NCBI RefSeq assembly: GCF_009799925.1
Contig: NZ_WELK01000001.1
Span: 1 to 64,000, forward strand
Direction of reading: 5' to 3'
DNA: 64,000 nt
Source of the DNA: Pseudomonas sp. R-28-1W-6
Lineage (GTDB): Bacteria; Pseudomonadota; Gammaproteobacteria; Pseudomonadales; Pseudomonadaceae
Part shown: positions 47,038 through 55,630 of the stretch, in pieces
How positions within the stretch are numbered: position 1 is the first letter of the stretch
Layout: every line of letters starts with the position of its first letter
Translations under genes and position numbers: made by a program
The notes under the pieces: generated by a model
Database searches by the model: none
The model's input: only the letters and a program-made list of their open reading frames with translations
Told to the model about the DNA's origin: nothing

Positions 47038-48084
47038 TCAGGCCGCCAGCGGTGGCTGCTCGCCGAGCAGGTAGGCGTCGAAGCCCAGCTGGTTGAGCAG
47101 GTGCACCGCCAGCTCGCTGCGGATGCCGCCTTCCGGGGTCACCACGTAGCTGGTGTCGCGGTCCAGGCTATCGGCGTGGGTGCGCAGGTTGGCCACCGGC
47201 AGATTGAGGCTCTCCGGCTGGTGGCCGAGGCGGTATTCCAGCGCCAGGCGCACATCCAGCAGCAGGTACTTGCGGCTGCCCTGCTGGCTCAGCCGCGCCA
47301 GTTCGTTGCGGCTGATCTGCGGGATCAGGGTCGGCCGCACCAGTTCGACGAAATCCTCGCGGTGCAGGCGCGCCAGTTCGCCGGCTTCGAGCATGGTCAC
47401 GCTGGCCGAACGCACCGCGCCACTGATCAGCGCCTCCTCGCCGAAGAACTCGCCTTCGCCCAGGGTCAGTGCCGGCTGCTCGCTGTAGGCCGAGGGCAGG
47501 CTGATGCTCGCCCGCCCGCGCTTGATCACGTAGAAGTGCTCGCCGGGCTCGCCGTAGCTCACCACCCGCTGGCCGGCCTCGACCTCGACGTAGTCGAAGC
47601 GCGCCAGCAGCGCATGCAGGTGCGACGGAGCCAGGCGACCGAACAGCGGCGTGCCGAGCAGGCGGGCCAGCCAGTCCTCGTCGGCCTGCTCCTCGACCAT
47701 GCCGCCGAGGCTGCTGACCTGGTAGGCCGCCTCCTGGCTCCAGCCGAGCAGCCGTTCGAGCAACTGGTGCTCCACGGCGAACAGGCTGACATCGGTCAGC
47801 GCCTTGACCGTGGCCGGGTTGGGCTGGCTGCCGTTGAGCGGCATGTGCGCCTGCGGCGAGCCGCCCTCGAAGGTTTGCCGCGCCGGGCCGGCGTCCACCG
47901 CCACCTTGCCGCTCAGCAGGTAGTACTGCGCCAGCGAACGCTCGCCCTTGTGCAGCAGCAGGGTACCGGCCGGGCGCTGCAGGTATTGCAGGCTGGCATG
48001 CAGCTGCTGGCGGTAGTGCGGGGTGAGGAAATCCATCGGGCTGTAGCTGCCCAGTTGTTCGAAGCTGAGCGGGACGCTGCTCAT
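47038..48084 (-). CDS. cNMP-binding protein fused to a rhodanese-like domain without Cys
   Basis: A 348-residue protein with a degenerate cyclic-nucleotide-binding-like region (about residues 20-130), a clearer cNMP-binding domain (about 145-255: YVEVEAGQRVVSYGEPGEHF, GEGEFFGEEALISG) and a C-terminal rhodanese-like domain (about 268-345) starting YLLLDVRLALEYRLGHQPES. In the rhodanese active-site loop the catalytic Cys is replaced by Thr (VVTPEGGIRSELA), so sulfur transfer is unlikely. The start at 48084 follows GGAGG. It is convergent with the GreA-like gene. Confidence 0.88.
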   Translation of the reverse strand: MSSVPLSFEQLGSYSPMDFLTPHYRQQLHASLQYLQRPAGTLLLHKGERSLAQYYLLSGKVAVDAGPARQTFEGGSPQAHMPLNGSQPNPATVKALTDVSLFAVEHQLLERLLGWSQEAAYQVSSLGGMVEEQADEDWLARLLGTPLFGRLAPSHLHALLARFDYVEVEAGQRVVSYGEPGEHFYVIKRGRASISLPSAYSEQPALTLGEGEFFGEEALISGAVRSASVTMLEAGELARLHREDFVELVRPTLIPQISRNELARLSQQGSRKYLLLDVRLALEYRLGHQPESLNLPVANLRTHADSLDRDTSYVVTPEGGIRSELAVHLLNQLGFDAYLLGEQPPLAA

Positions 48085-48242
48085 GGTCTTGCCTCCGGGC
48101 AAAACGCGACCCTGCGTGACGGGATTTCCCTTGCAGCTGCATGTCTTCACCTTAGCCTGCGCCGGCCGCGGCGGCACGCGCGCTGGTCGGGCAGTTCCAG
48201 GCGCTCTTGTCGGCGAATAAAAAAGCCATCCGCTTCAACAAG

Positions 48243-48277
48243 TTGCACACAATCGCCGGGGATGGATCTGTGGATAA
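48243..48277 (-). repeat. Dispersed copy of the DnaA-box module from 15224-15992
   Basis: On the minus strand TTATCCACAG (from 48277) is followed by CCATCCCCGG and TTGTGTGCAA (ending at 48243). The offset between the two boxes is 25 nt, exactly as in the three modules at 15292, 15579 and 15845. It lies in the 245-nt gap between the cNMP-rhodanese and YgjP-like genes, which holds nothing else recognised. Confidence 0.75.
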
Positions 48278-48329
48278 CAGGGGGATTATCGGCTGCAGAC
48301 CAGGGCGGTAGCGGCCTGCGCCGAACTGT

Positions 48330-48839
48330 TCAGTTTTTGTCCGGTGCGCTCGGCAGATCGCGCCAGGTCAGGTACACGCGCAGGTCGAACTCCAGCTGGT
48401 GGTAGCCGGGGAGCATGTACTCGCAGAGCTTGTAGAAGGCCTTGTTGTGCTCGTATTCCTTCAGGTGCGCCAGTTCGTGAACCACGATCATCTGCAGGAA
48501 CTCCGGCGCCGTCTCCTTGAACAGCGCGGCCACGCGAATCTCCTTCTTCGCCTTGAGCTTGCCGCCCTGCACCCGCGACACCGCGGTATGCAGGCCGAGG
48601 GCGCGATGGGTCAGGTCGAGGCGATTGTCGTAGAGCACCTTGTCGATCGCCGGCGCACTGCGCAGGTGCTGCTGCTTGAGGTCGAGGACGTATCCGTACA
48701 GCGCCTTGTCGCTCTGGATCTGGTGGCGCTGCGGGTAGCGCTGGCTCAGGTAATCGCCCAGGCGCCCGGCGGCGATCATCTGCTGCACCTGATCCTGCAG
48801 TTGCTGGGGATAAGCCTTGAGGTACTTGAGCGGGGTCAT
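48330..48839 (-). CDS. YgjP-like metal-dependent hydrolase (M48-type motif)
   Basis: A 169-residue protein of the YgjP/DUF45 family. The zinc motif VVHELAHLKEYEHNKAF puts His121, Glu122, His125 and His131 in place. Related proteins have been described as metallopeptidase-like or as UTP pyrophosphatases. The start ATG at 48839 (MTPLKYLKAY) fits the family; the open frame reaches 90 codons further upstream through Arg-rich sequence. It is divergent from the PAAR gene. Confidence 0.88.
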   Translation of the reverse strand: MTPLKYLKAYPQQLQDQVQQMIAAGRLGDYLSQRYPQRHQIQSDKALYGYVLDLKQQHLRSAPAIDKVLYDNRLDLTHRALGLHTAVSRVQGGKLKAKKEIRVAALFKETAPEFLQMIVVHELAHLKEYEHNKAFYKLCEYMLPGYHQLEFDLRVYLTWRDLPSAPDKN

Positions 48840-48926
48840 GGGGCGCACTGCGGGGAAACCAGGCGCCAGTTTAACTCGCAACGCCGCCGCCATGAGCCCA
48901 GGACTACGCGCGAGACACAGGAAAAC

Positions 48927-48944
48927 TGCGCAACTCGTTGCGCA
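48927..48944. promoter_or_regulatory. Perfect inverted repeat upstream of the PAAR gene
   Basis: TGCGCAA-CTCG-TTGCGCA, 7-bp arms with a 4-nt spacer, about 100 nt before the PAAR start and 88 nt from the divergent YgjP-like gene. It could be an operator; the regulator is unknown. It lacks a following T run, so it is unlikely to be a terminator. Confidence 0.4.
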
Positions 48945-49042
48945 ACCTGCACGCCGGCAGTGAGCAAGCGCATAAATCCCGCGGGCAACGCTGGCCGCAC
49001 GAGGCGCAGTGCGGCACTGTCTGCCCGATAAGGAGATTGGCC

Positions 49043-49606
49043 ATGTCCGGCAAACCCGCCGCCCGCGTATCCGACACCGACGCCTGCCCCCTCCCCGGCC
49101 ACGGGCCAAACCCGGTGGTGGTCGGTTCGCCCAATGTACTGATCAACAACCTGCCCGCGGCCAGGGTCGGCGATGCGACTGCCTGTGGCGACGCCATCAC
49201 CGTCGGTATCCCGACCATCCTGATCAACGGCATGCCGATCGCCCACCTGGGCAGCGCCACCGCTCACGGTGGTGTGATCATTACTGGCTCCGGCAATGTG
49301 CTGGTTGGCAGCTCCGGCGGCGGGGCTCCGATAAGCCCGGTGGGGCCGCTGCAGATTGGCGGGGCGATAGCCGCCGTGGCGGCAACGGCAAGTGCACGGG
49401 TGGAAAGCCTGAGTGATGCCTTGAGCCTATTCGACGAACAATTCGTTATCCGGGATGCCGAAGGTGAACCCCTGACCGGCTTGCCATACAAGATCACCAC
49501 GGAATCCGGACGGATATATCGCGGCATTACCGACGAGCAGGGACAAACTCTGCGTATTAACACCGAACGCCAGGAAAACCTGCGCATCGAAGCGGATTTC
49601 GACTAA
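49043..49606 (+). CDS. PAAR-domain protein with transthyretin-like C-terminus (T6SS spike tip)
   Basis: A 187-residue protein. Residues 1-95 form a PAAR domain, with repeats such as KPAARVSDTDACPLPGHGPNP, LPAARVGDATACGDAI and MPIAHLGSATAHGG, that sharpens the VgrG spike of the type VI secretion system. Residues 125-187 (FDEQFVIRDAEGEPLTGLPY, YRGITDEQGQTLRI) resemble the transthyretin-like domain that links PAAR or VgrG to an effector. AAGGAG lies 7 nt before the ATG at 49043. It heads the island with the L,D-transpeptidase-like gene 89 nt after. No core T6SS genes are in the window, so it would use an apparatus encoded elsewhere. Confidence 0.9.
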   Translation: MSGKPAARVSDTDACPLPGHGPNPVVVGSPNVLINNLPAARVGDATACGDAITVGIPTILINGMPIAHLGSATAHGGVIITGSGNVLVGSSGGGAPISPVGPLQIGGAIAAVAATASARVESLSDALSLFDEQFVIRDAEGEPLTGLPYKITTESGRIYRGITDEQGQTLRINTERQENLRIEADFD

Positions 49607-49626
49607 CCAAGGTCAAGGAAGAACCT

Positions 49627-50358
49627 ATGAGCATCCCGTGCGACTGACTTGGCGTCGGCTGCAGCAACCAAGAAGCAAACTCTCAACAAGCTGTAATGGC
49701 GGACCTTACCCGTTATGTGAAAGCACCTACCAGCGGCTGGTTGCTTGCCCTGAATGAGCAGGAAGAAAAGGTTTCACTTTGTGCTTACACCAAAGTCAGG
49801 TTGCTCAGGCAAATGACTGGAAGAACTTATTTCAAGGTTCTCGACGGCCCACATTATGGCGTGACGGCAAGTCTGAAAAATGAAAACGCAAATGTATATC
49901 TTGGCCAGGATGCACCCACCAGAAATGACGCCATTGTCAGGGTAAAGTACAAGGAACTCATCAAAAACTGGTACTCGCCAATCAAAGACGAGTACAGCGA
50001 CCCACAAATGGCCGAGGTAACCTTTGATGGCTTAACCGCTAAAGCCATGCTCAATTCTGAATGGGGAACAGGTTTCAGCCCAATCCCCATTGGCACCTAT
50101 AAAATCCTTATTCCAGACAGCCCTCATCAAGCAGACTTCACAAATTACTACCGCGAGCATGAGCCGGGCCTGCGCAGTGACCAAGTCTGGTTTCCGATTG
50201 AATATGGCAACAACAGCAGATATATCCATCCCGGCCACTTATCTCACGGCTGCGTAACCATCCACGAGCTATCAAAGTGGAACGCCCTATATGACTACCT
50301 GATCAAACATCGAATGGCAGGACAACAGCATGTTGGCAAACTCATCGTATCGCCGTAA
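49627..50358 (+). CDS. L,D-transpeptidase-like (YkuD) putative T6SS effector; in-frame TGA near 5' end
   Basis: The main open part is 49696-50358 (220 residues, MADLTRYVKAPTSGW). It carries a YkuD-like C-terminal domain with PIPIGTYKI, then YIHPGHLSHGCVTIHELS, giving His178, Ser183, His184 and Cys186 as likely active-site residues. Enzymes of this type cross-link or cleave peptidoglycan. ATG at 49627 has AAGGAAG 5 nt upstream, and the frame MSIPCD-TGA-LGVGCSN... runs in phase into 49696, which itself has no good ribosome binding site. This suggests the original start is 49627 with a TGG-to-TGA change at 49645-49647. The product is therefore either shorter, made by reinitiation, or absent. Placement after PAAR makes it a candidate antibacterial effector. 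Lower G+C than neighbours. Confidence 0.75.
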
Positions 50359-50956
50359 ATATCTACGTATTGGAATAGCTATCACTGCTGTATTCCTCGC
50401 CAAGTCTGTGGATGCACCTGCGGCAGACAATCTATGCATCACCCCACCGGCGAGCGCCAGAGACCTCGCTATTTGTCGTCTGGAAAAGCTACGTCGCCTA
50501 CAGGATGATCCCGAGCAACTACGCAAGGCTTCAGAGTCCGCCAAACGCCTGATCGAAAATGGCGAGGCAGCCATGCAGGCAGGAAACTATGGCGCAGCTG
50601 GGCGTAGTTTCTCCATGGCAACCGCTTGGTTACCGTCATACATCAGCATGCTGGGTGACGGTGATGCCTACTTCACCGCCATTTCGGCCAACCCTCCCGG
50701 CGCGCCCTCGAAACAGGCCAGCAACTGTTCCATCTATTTCCCTCAGAGTGCCAAGATGGAACTGCGCCAGACATACGATGCCGCCTTGGCAATGCATGAT
50801 CTGGCGAACGATGAGACAGGAAAAATGCCTGCACCCGCACGACTAGCGACCCAGCAAAAATCTGCCTGCCTTCACCGGCTTGCCGAGAGAGATGGCCAGC
50901 ACCCCAACAGCTGCACGCCTCATCAAGAGATACGGCATTGCCTGAATATCAAGTGA
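50330..50956 (+). CDS. Exported protein, first candidate immunity protein
   Basis: A 208-residue protein of no family I recognise. The N-terminus has a basic region and a hydrophobic segment (YLRIGIAITAVFLAKSVDAPAA), so it is probably exported to the periplasm. Residues 40-110 are helical and charged, with EKLRRLQDDPEQLRKASESA resembling a short helical repeat. Cys residues at about 36, 49, 131, 175, 195 and 204 could form disulfides. It overlaps the effector gene by 29 bases, so it is co-translated with it, as is usual for effector-immunity pairs. The peptidoglycan target of the effector lies in the periplasm, which fits. The immunity role is inference. Confidence 0.7.
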   Translation: MLANSSYRRKYLRIGIAITAVFLAKSVDAPAADNLCITPPASARDLAICRLEKLRRLQDDPEQLRKASESAKRLIENGEAAMQAGNYGAAGRSFSMATAWLPSYISMLGDGDAYFTAISANPPGAPSKQASNCSIYFPQSAKMELRQTYDAALAMHDLANDETGKMPAPARLATQQKSACLHRLAERDGQHPNSCTPHQEIRHCLNIK

Positions 50957-51029
50957 GTGGTCCTCTCCTGGCCATCCAGTAACGCAGGCCCTGTACAACG
51001 CTTGACCGACTTCCTCAAGGCCCCCAGCG

Positions 51030-51548
51030 ATGCCAATGCCCTCCCCTAAGTGGCTGATGCTGGTCAGCCTGAGCCTGTTCAGTCTCAACAGCCAGGCCAT
51101 GTCGCGCCTGTTCGATGGCGACGCCAAGGTCTGGATCGCCAATGATCGGCTGTGCTTTGGTGGAACCGAGTTCAAGTCAGCGGGGTTGTTCTTCAAGCGC
51201 ACGCTCAAGGTCGATGCAGGCCAGATCGTGGTGCATGCCATCCAGGTGACCGGGGCCGGTCCCGGCTCGTACTGGGCAATTAGTGCGACAGACCCGGAGC
51301 ACGCACTGCCGATCACCAGCAACACCTGCATTGCCTATGGCGAGCGCATTGCACACTTCAACCCAGGCCAGGCAGCCAAGTCCCTGACGGATGGCCTGTA
51401 CAGCGTGATGCTGGGCGGATCCGATCTGAAGAGCGGCAATCGCGCCACGTTCTACCAAAACTTCTGCCTGCAACACAGCGACAGCGGGCGCAGGGTGACG
51501 GCGGCCCATTACGACAAGAGTGCCCGGCAATGGGTCTGCTCGCCGTGA
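51030..51548 (+). CDS. Periplasmic protein resembling T6SS immunity proteins
   Basis: A 172-residue protein with a signal peptide (WLMLVSLSLFSLNSQAMS). The mature part starts VWIANDRLCFGG and contains NTCIAYG and LTDGLYSVMLGG. This layout (a DRLCF-like first strand, a Cys-containing middle strand and a LxxGxYxV strand) recalls the putative T6SS immunity periplasmic protein family often found near effectors. It follows the first candidate by 73 nt. G+C is back to the genome average, so it may have a different history. The role is inference. Confidence 0.7.
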   Translation: MPMPSPKWLMLVSLSLFSLNSQAMSRLFDGDAKVWIANDRLCFGGTEFKSAGLFFKRTLKVDAGQIVVHAIQVTGAGPGSYWAISATDPEHALPITSNTCIAYGERIAHFNPGQAAKSLTDGLYSVMLGGSDLKSGNRATFYQNFCLQHSDSGRRVTAAHYDKSARQWVCSP

Positions 51549-51561
51549 TACCTGGGCCCCG

Positions 51562-51981
51562 TCATTTCCCCGCAGGTTTGAGCAAGTCACCTGGCTGGCC
51601 GGCCAGATAGTCGCGATAGACCTGCAACAACTGCGCGGTGCTGTAACGACAGCTCGGTGCATGGCACTCGGCATTGAAGTCGAAGCGCCCGGCCATGGGC
51701 TCGGCCAGGCGGATGTAGATGGCCGGCCACTCGCCGCGTGGCGCATCGGCAGGGGTGAACAGCAGGCGTTGCTGGCGTTGCACCAGGGCGCCACCGGCGG
51801 CGGCATAGTCGAAGACGAACAGCAGGGTGCGCGAAGTCTTGGTGGTGCATTCGGCCTGGCTCAGGCACTGCTGCGGATCGGTCGCCGGTTGTGGGTTGGC
51901 TGGCACGGGAGCGACAGCCGTGGGCTGCTGCGCGCAGCCGAGCAGCACGCTGCAGGCCATGACTACGGTGGGCAATCTCAT
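51562..51981 (-). CDS. Putative lipoprotein
   Basis: A 139-residue lipoprotein. The signal sequence MRLPTVVMACSVLLGCAQQP ends in a lipobox (VLLGC), with Cys16 as the lipidation site. A Pro/Ala linker follows. The mature part has Cys residues in QCLSQAECTTK and AECHAPSCRYS, which could pair, and FVFDYAAAGG. The start at 51981 follows GGAGG. I do not recognise a function. A similar small gene stands near fba in P. aeruginosa, as I recall. Confidence 0.82.
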   Translation of the reverse strand: MRLPTVVMACSVLLGCAQQPTAVAPVPANPQPATDPQQCLSQAECTTKTSRTLLFVFDYAAAGGALVQRQQRLLFTPADAPRGEWPAIYIRLAEPMAGRFDFNAECHAPSCRYSTAQLLQVYRDYLAGQPGDLLKPAGK

Positions 51982-52002
51982 GGGTTTCCTCCAACTGGCT
52001 GG

Positions 52003-52069
52003 CGTAGGGTGCGCCGTGCGCACCGCGAGGCACCGTGCAATCTGCCGGTGCGCAAGGCTCACCCTACGG
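52003..52069. repeat. GTAGGGTG-family repeat between the lipoprotein and fba genes
   Basis: CGTAGGGTGCGCCGTGCGCA (from 52003) and GGCTCACCCTACG (to 52068) form the outer arms. It precedes the fba terminator. Confidence 0.8.
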
Positions 52070-52091
52070 CATTTGCCCGGGCCGGATACGC

Positions 52092-52116
52092 AAGAGCCCC
52101 GCATGGCGGGGCTCTT
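52092..52116 (-). terminator. Terminator of the fba transcript
   Basis: AAGAGCCCCGC-atg-GCGGGGCTCTT, perfect 11-bp stem, 18-42 nt after the fba stop codon. The T run is short, so it may work less strongly than others here. Confidence 0.7.
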
Positions 52117-52133
52117 GGCTACAACGCGGGCTC

Positions 52134-53198
52134 TTAGTTGACCTTGGCGGTCAGCTCACCCTTGGCATAGCGCTGGAACATGCCTTCCAGGGAGATCGGC
52201 TTGATCTTCGAGGCGTTGCCCGCGGTGCCGAAGGCTTCGTAGCGGGCGATGCAGATGTCGCGCATGGCGGTGACGGTGGCGCCGAAGAACTTGCGCGGGT
52301 CGAACTCGCTCGGGTTGGTGGCCATCAGGCGACGCATGGCACCGGTGGACGCCAGGCGCAGGTCGGTGTCGATGTTGACCTTGCGCACGCCGTACTTGAT
52401 GCCTTCGACGATTTCCTCAACCGGCACGCCGTAGGTTTCTTTGATGTCGCCGCCGTACTGGTTGATGATCGCCAGCCACTCCTGCGGTACCGAGGAAGAG
52501 CCGTGCATCACCAGGTGGGTGTTGGGGATGCGCTTGTGGATTTCCTTGATGCGGTCGATGGCGAGGATGTCACCGGTCGGCGGCTTGGTGAACTTGTAGG
52601 CGCCGTGGCTGGTGCCGATGGCGATGGCCAGGGCATCGACCTGGGTGCGCTTGACGAAGTCGGCGGCTTCTTCCGGGTCGGTCAGCATCTGGCTGTGATC
52701 CAGCACGCCTTCGGCGCCAACGCCGTCTTCTTCGCCGGCCATGCCGGTTTCCAGGCTGCCCAGGCAACCCAGCTCACCTTCCACGGACACGCCGCAGGCG
52801 TGGGCGAACGCCACGGTCTGCTGGGTGACGCGCACGTTGTAGTCGTAGTCGGCCGGGGTCTTGCCGTCTTCTTTCAGCGAGCCGTCCATCATCACCGAGC
52901 TGAAGCCCAGCTGGATCGAGCGCTGGCAGACGTCCGGGCTGGTGCCGTGGTCCTGGTGCATGCACACCGGGATGTGCGGGAATTCTTCGATGGCGGCCAG
53001 GATCAGGTGGCGCAGGAACGGTGCGCCGGCGTATTTGCGGGCACCGGCGGAGGCCTGGACGATTACCGGAGAGTCGGTCTTGTCGGCCGCTTCCATGATC
53101 GCGCGCATCTGCTCGAGGTTGTTGACATTGAAGGCCGGCACGCCGTAGCCGAATTCGGCGGCGTGGTCGAGCATCTGGCGCATGCTGATGAGTGCCAT
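52134..53198 (-). CDS. fba: Fructose-bisphosphate aldolase, class II
   Basis: Fba cleaves fructose 1,6-bisphosphate to dihydroxyacetone phosphate and glyceraldehyde 3-phosphate; in Pseudomonas it works mainly in gluconeogenesis. The protein has 354 residues. The zinc-binding MHQDHG (His81, Asp83, His84), HGSSSVP and [14 protein letters not shown] are class II (subtype B) signatures. It follows pgk by 76 nt, a gap that holds a GCCTGCC/GGCAGGC hairpin (53233-53252) without a T run, possibly a processing site. Confidence 0.97.
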   Translation of the reverse strand: MALISMRQMLDHAAEFGYGVPAFNVNNLEQMRAIMEAADKTDSPVIVQASAGARKYAGAPFLRHLILAAIEEFPHIPVCMHQDHGTSPDVCQRSIQLGFSSVMMDGSLKEDGKTPADYDYNVRVTQQTVAFAHACGVSVEGELGCLGSLETGMAGEEDGVGAEGVLDHSQMLTDPEEAADFVKRTQVDALAIAIGTSHGAYKFTKPPTGDILAIDRIKEIHKRIPNTHLVMHGSSSVPQEWLAIINQYGGDIKETYGVPVEEIVEGIKYGVRKVNIDTDLRLASTGAMRRLMATNPSEFDPRKFFGATVTAMRDICIARYEAFGTAGNASKIKPISLEGMFQRYAKGELTAKVN

Positions 53199-53274
53199 GG
53201 TGTTCTTTCTCCCGGTGGGGTTAATCGTGCAAGCCTGCCGCAGGGGCAGGCGCTATTCAAGTATTCGGGGCCAC

Positions 53275-54438
53275 TCAGGCCTTGGCGCGTTGTTCCAGCA
53301 CTGCCACGGCCGGCAGCACCTTGCCCTCGACGAACTCGAGGAAGGCGCCACCACCGGTGGAGATATAGCTGATCTGCGTGCCGACGCCGTATTTGTCGAT
53401 GGCGGCCAGGGTGTCGCCACCGCCGGCGATGGAGAACGCCGGGCTTTCGGCGATGGCCTGGGCCAGCACCTTGGTGCCGTTGCCGAACTGGTCGAATTCA
53501 AACACGCCGACCGGACCGTTCCACAGGATGGTCTGCGACGACTTCAGCAGCTCGGCGAACTGCGCAGCAGTTTGCGGGCCGATGTCGAGGATCATATCGT
53601 CGTCCGCGACTTCGCTAACCAGCTTGATGCTGGCTTCGGCATCTTCGGCGAAGGCCTTGGCCACCACCACGTCGACCGGCAGCGGCACGCTGACCTTGGC
53701 CGCGATGGCCTTGGCGGTGTCGATCAGGTCGGCCTCGTACAGCGACTTGCCGACCGGGAAACCGGCGGCGGCGAGGAAGGTGTTGGCGATGCCGCCGCCG
53801 ACGATCAGCTGGTCGCAGATCTGGCTCAGGCTGTTGAGCACGTCGAGCTTGGTCGACACCTTGGAGCCGGCGACGATGGCCGCCATCGGCTTGGCCGGGT
53901 TGCCCAGGGCCTTGCCCAGAGCCTCCAGCTCGGCCGCCAGCAGCGGGCCGGCAGCGGCGACCTTGGCGAACTTGGCCACGCCGTGGGTCGAGCCCTCGGC
54001 ACGGTGGGCAGTGCCGAAGGCGTCCATGACGAACACGTCGCACAGGGCGGCGTATTGCTGGGCCAGTTCGTCGGCGTTCTTCTTCTCGCCCTTGTTGAAG
54101 CGCACGTTCTCGAACAGCACGACCTGGCCCGGCTGTACGTCGACGCCGCCCAGGTAGTCGGCCACCAGCGGCACGTCACGGCCGAGGGCCTTGCTCAGGT
54201 AGGCCGCCACCGGCGCCAGGCTGTTCTCGGCGCTGAACTCGCCCTCGGTCGGACGCCCCAGGTGCGAGCAGACCATGACCGCCGCGCCCTTCTCCAGGGC
54301 CAGCTTGATGGTCGGCAGGGAAGCGAGGATGCGCGCGTCGCTCTTCACCACGCCATCCTTCACCGGGACGTTGAGGTCTTCGCGGATCAGCACGCGCTTA
54401 CCGGCGAGGTCGAGGTCGGTCATCTTCAAAACGGTCAT
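53275..54438 (-). CDS. pgk: Phosphoglycerate kinase
   Basis: Pgk interconverts 1,3-bisphosphoglycerate and 3-phosphoglycerate with ADP/ATP. The protein has 387 residues, usual for bacteria. [15 protein letters not shown] (residues 14-28), [12 protein letters not shown] and the C-terminal [15 protein letters not shown] are family blocks covering the substrate and nucleotide sites. The start lies 2 nt after the epd stop codon. Confidence 0.97.
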   Translation of the reverse strand: MTVLKMTDLDLAGKRVLIREDLNVPVKDGVVKSDARILASLPTIKLALEKGAAVMVCSHLGRPTEGEFSAENSLAPVAAYLSKALGRDVPLVADYLGGVDVQPGQVVLFENVRFNKGEKKNADELAQQYAALCDVFVMDAFGTAHRAEGSTHGVAKFAKVAAAGPLLAAELEALGKALGNPAKPMAAIVAGSKVSTKLDVLNSLSQICDQLIVGGGIANTFLAAAGFPVGKSLYEADLIDTAKAIAAKVSVPLPVDVVVAKAFAEDAEASIKLVSEVADDDMILDIGPQTAAQFAELLKSSQTILWNGPVGVFEFDQFGNGTKVLAQAIAESPAFSIAGGGDTLAAIDKYGVGTQISYISTGGGAFLEFVEGKVLPAVAVLEQRAKA

Positions 54439-54440
54439 GG

Positions 54441-55523
54441 TCAGTCCTTCACAAGGGGCTGGTTAATGGCTGTCTGTTCGGTGGAACAGGTGGAAACGTC
54501 GAGGAAATGCTGGGCAACGTCGAGCATGCGATTGGCAAAGCCCCATTCGTTGTCGAACCAGGCCAGCAGGTTGACCAGCCGCGGGCCGGACACCCGGGTC
54601 TGGCTGCCGTCGACAATCGCCGAATGGGCGTCGTGGTTGAAATCGCAGCTGGCGTGGGGCAGCTCGGTGTAGGCCAGCAGGCCCTTGAGCGGGCCGCTGG
54701 TGGCGGCTTCACGCAGCACCCGGTTGATCTCTTCGGCACTGGTGTCGCGGGCGGTCTGCAGGGTGATGTCCAGGCAGGACACGTTGACCGTCGGCACGCG
54801 GATGGCCTTGGCCTGGATGCGCCCGGTCAGTTCCGGCAGCAGGCGTTCGATACCGCGGGCCAGGCCGGTGGATACCGGGATCACCGACTGGAAGGCCGAA
54901 CGCGTGCGGCGCAGGTCTTCATGGTGGTAGGCGTCGATCACCGGCTGGTCGTTCATCGCCGAGTGGATGGTGGTGATCGACACGTACTCGATCCCCACTG
55001 TCTCGTCGAGCAGCTTGAGCAGCGGCACCCCACAATTGGTGGTGCAGGAGGCGTTCGACACCAGCTTCTCGGCACCGCTCAGGCAGGCCTGGTTGACACC
55101 GAACACCACGGTGGCGTCGATATCCGCCTCGCTGGCCATCGGCTGGGAGAACAGCACCCGCGGCGCACCGGCGGCCAGGAAGCGCTCGGCATCGGCGCGG
55201 CTGTGGTAGACGCCGGAGCATTCCAGCACCAGGTCGATGTCCAGCGCGCCCCAGTCGATGGCCTCTGGCGTGGCCTGGCGCAGCACCTTCACGCAGTTGC
55301 CGTTGATATGCAGGCAATCGCCGTCGACCTGCACCTCGCCGGGGAAGCGGCCGTGGGTGGAGTCGAAGCGGGTCAGGTATTCGATGCTGGCCTGGTCGGC
55401 CAGGTCGTTCAACGCGACTATCTCGAAACCGGCCGCGGCGCCACGCTCGTGCAAGGCGCGCAGCACGCAACGGCCGATGCGGCCGTAGCCGTTGAGGGCG
55501 ACTTTATAGGGGCGTTTGGCCAT
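54441..55523 (-). CDS. epd: D-erythrose-4-phosphate dehydrogenase
   Basis: Epd oxidises erythrose 4-phosphate to 4-phosphoerythronate for pyridoxal phosphate synthesis. The protein has 360 residues. The NAD-binding start is [19 protein letters not shown]; the catalytic Cys160 lies in [15 protein letters not shown]. It belongs to the GapA/Epd family. The choice of Epd over GapA rests on length, on the tkt-epd-pgk-fba order typical of Epd, and on [18 protein letters not shown], which resembles Epd. A glycolytic role cannot be excluded. Confidence 0.88.
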   Translation of the reverse strand: MAKRPYKVALNGYGRIGRCVLRALHERGAAAGFEIVALNDLADQASIEYLTRFDSTHGRFPGEVQVDGDCLHINGNCVKVLRQATPEAIDWGALDIDLVLECSGVYHSRADAERFLAAGAPRVLFSQPMASEADIDATVVFGVNQACLSGAEKLVSNASCTTNCGVPLLKLLDETVGIEYVSITTIHSAMNDQPVIDAYHHEDLRRTRSAFQSVIPVSTGLARGIERLLPELTGRIQAKAIRVPTVNVSCLDITLQTARDTSAEEINRVLREAATSGPLKGLLAYTELPHASCDFNHDAHSAIVDGSQTRVSGPRLVNLLAWFDNEWGFANRMLDVAQHFLDVSTCSTEQTAINQPLVKD

Positions 55524-55544
55524 GGGTTCTTCGTCGGTCCGGCA

Positions 55545-55622
55545 GGTGGAAAACCGCTTTGCGGGTTTTCCACCCTACGCAAGGGTGGAGTCACGTAGGG
55601 TGGATGGCCGCAGCCATCCACC
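55545..55622. repeat. GTAGGGTG-family repeat pair between epd and tkt
   Basis: GGTGGAAAACC (55545-55555) pairs with GGTTTTCCACC (55564-55574), followed by CTACG. Then CGTAGGGTGGATGGC (55594-55608) pairs with GCCATCCACC (55613-55622). The layout equals that at 9521-9614. Confidence 0.8.
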
Positions 55623-55630
55623 ATCCTGGA

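Noticed and set aside
49045..49606. Reading the PAAR protein as a complete toxin fused to PAAR
   Set aside because: The C-terminal 60 residues look like a transthyretin-like adaptor and lack catalytic motifs; the enzyme is the next gene.
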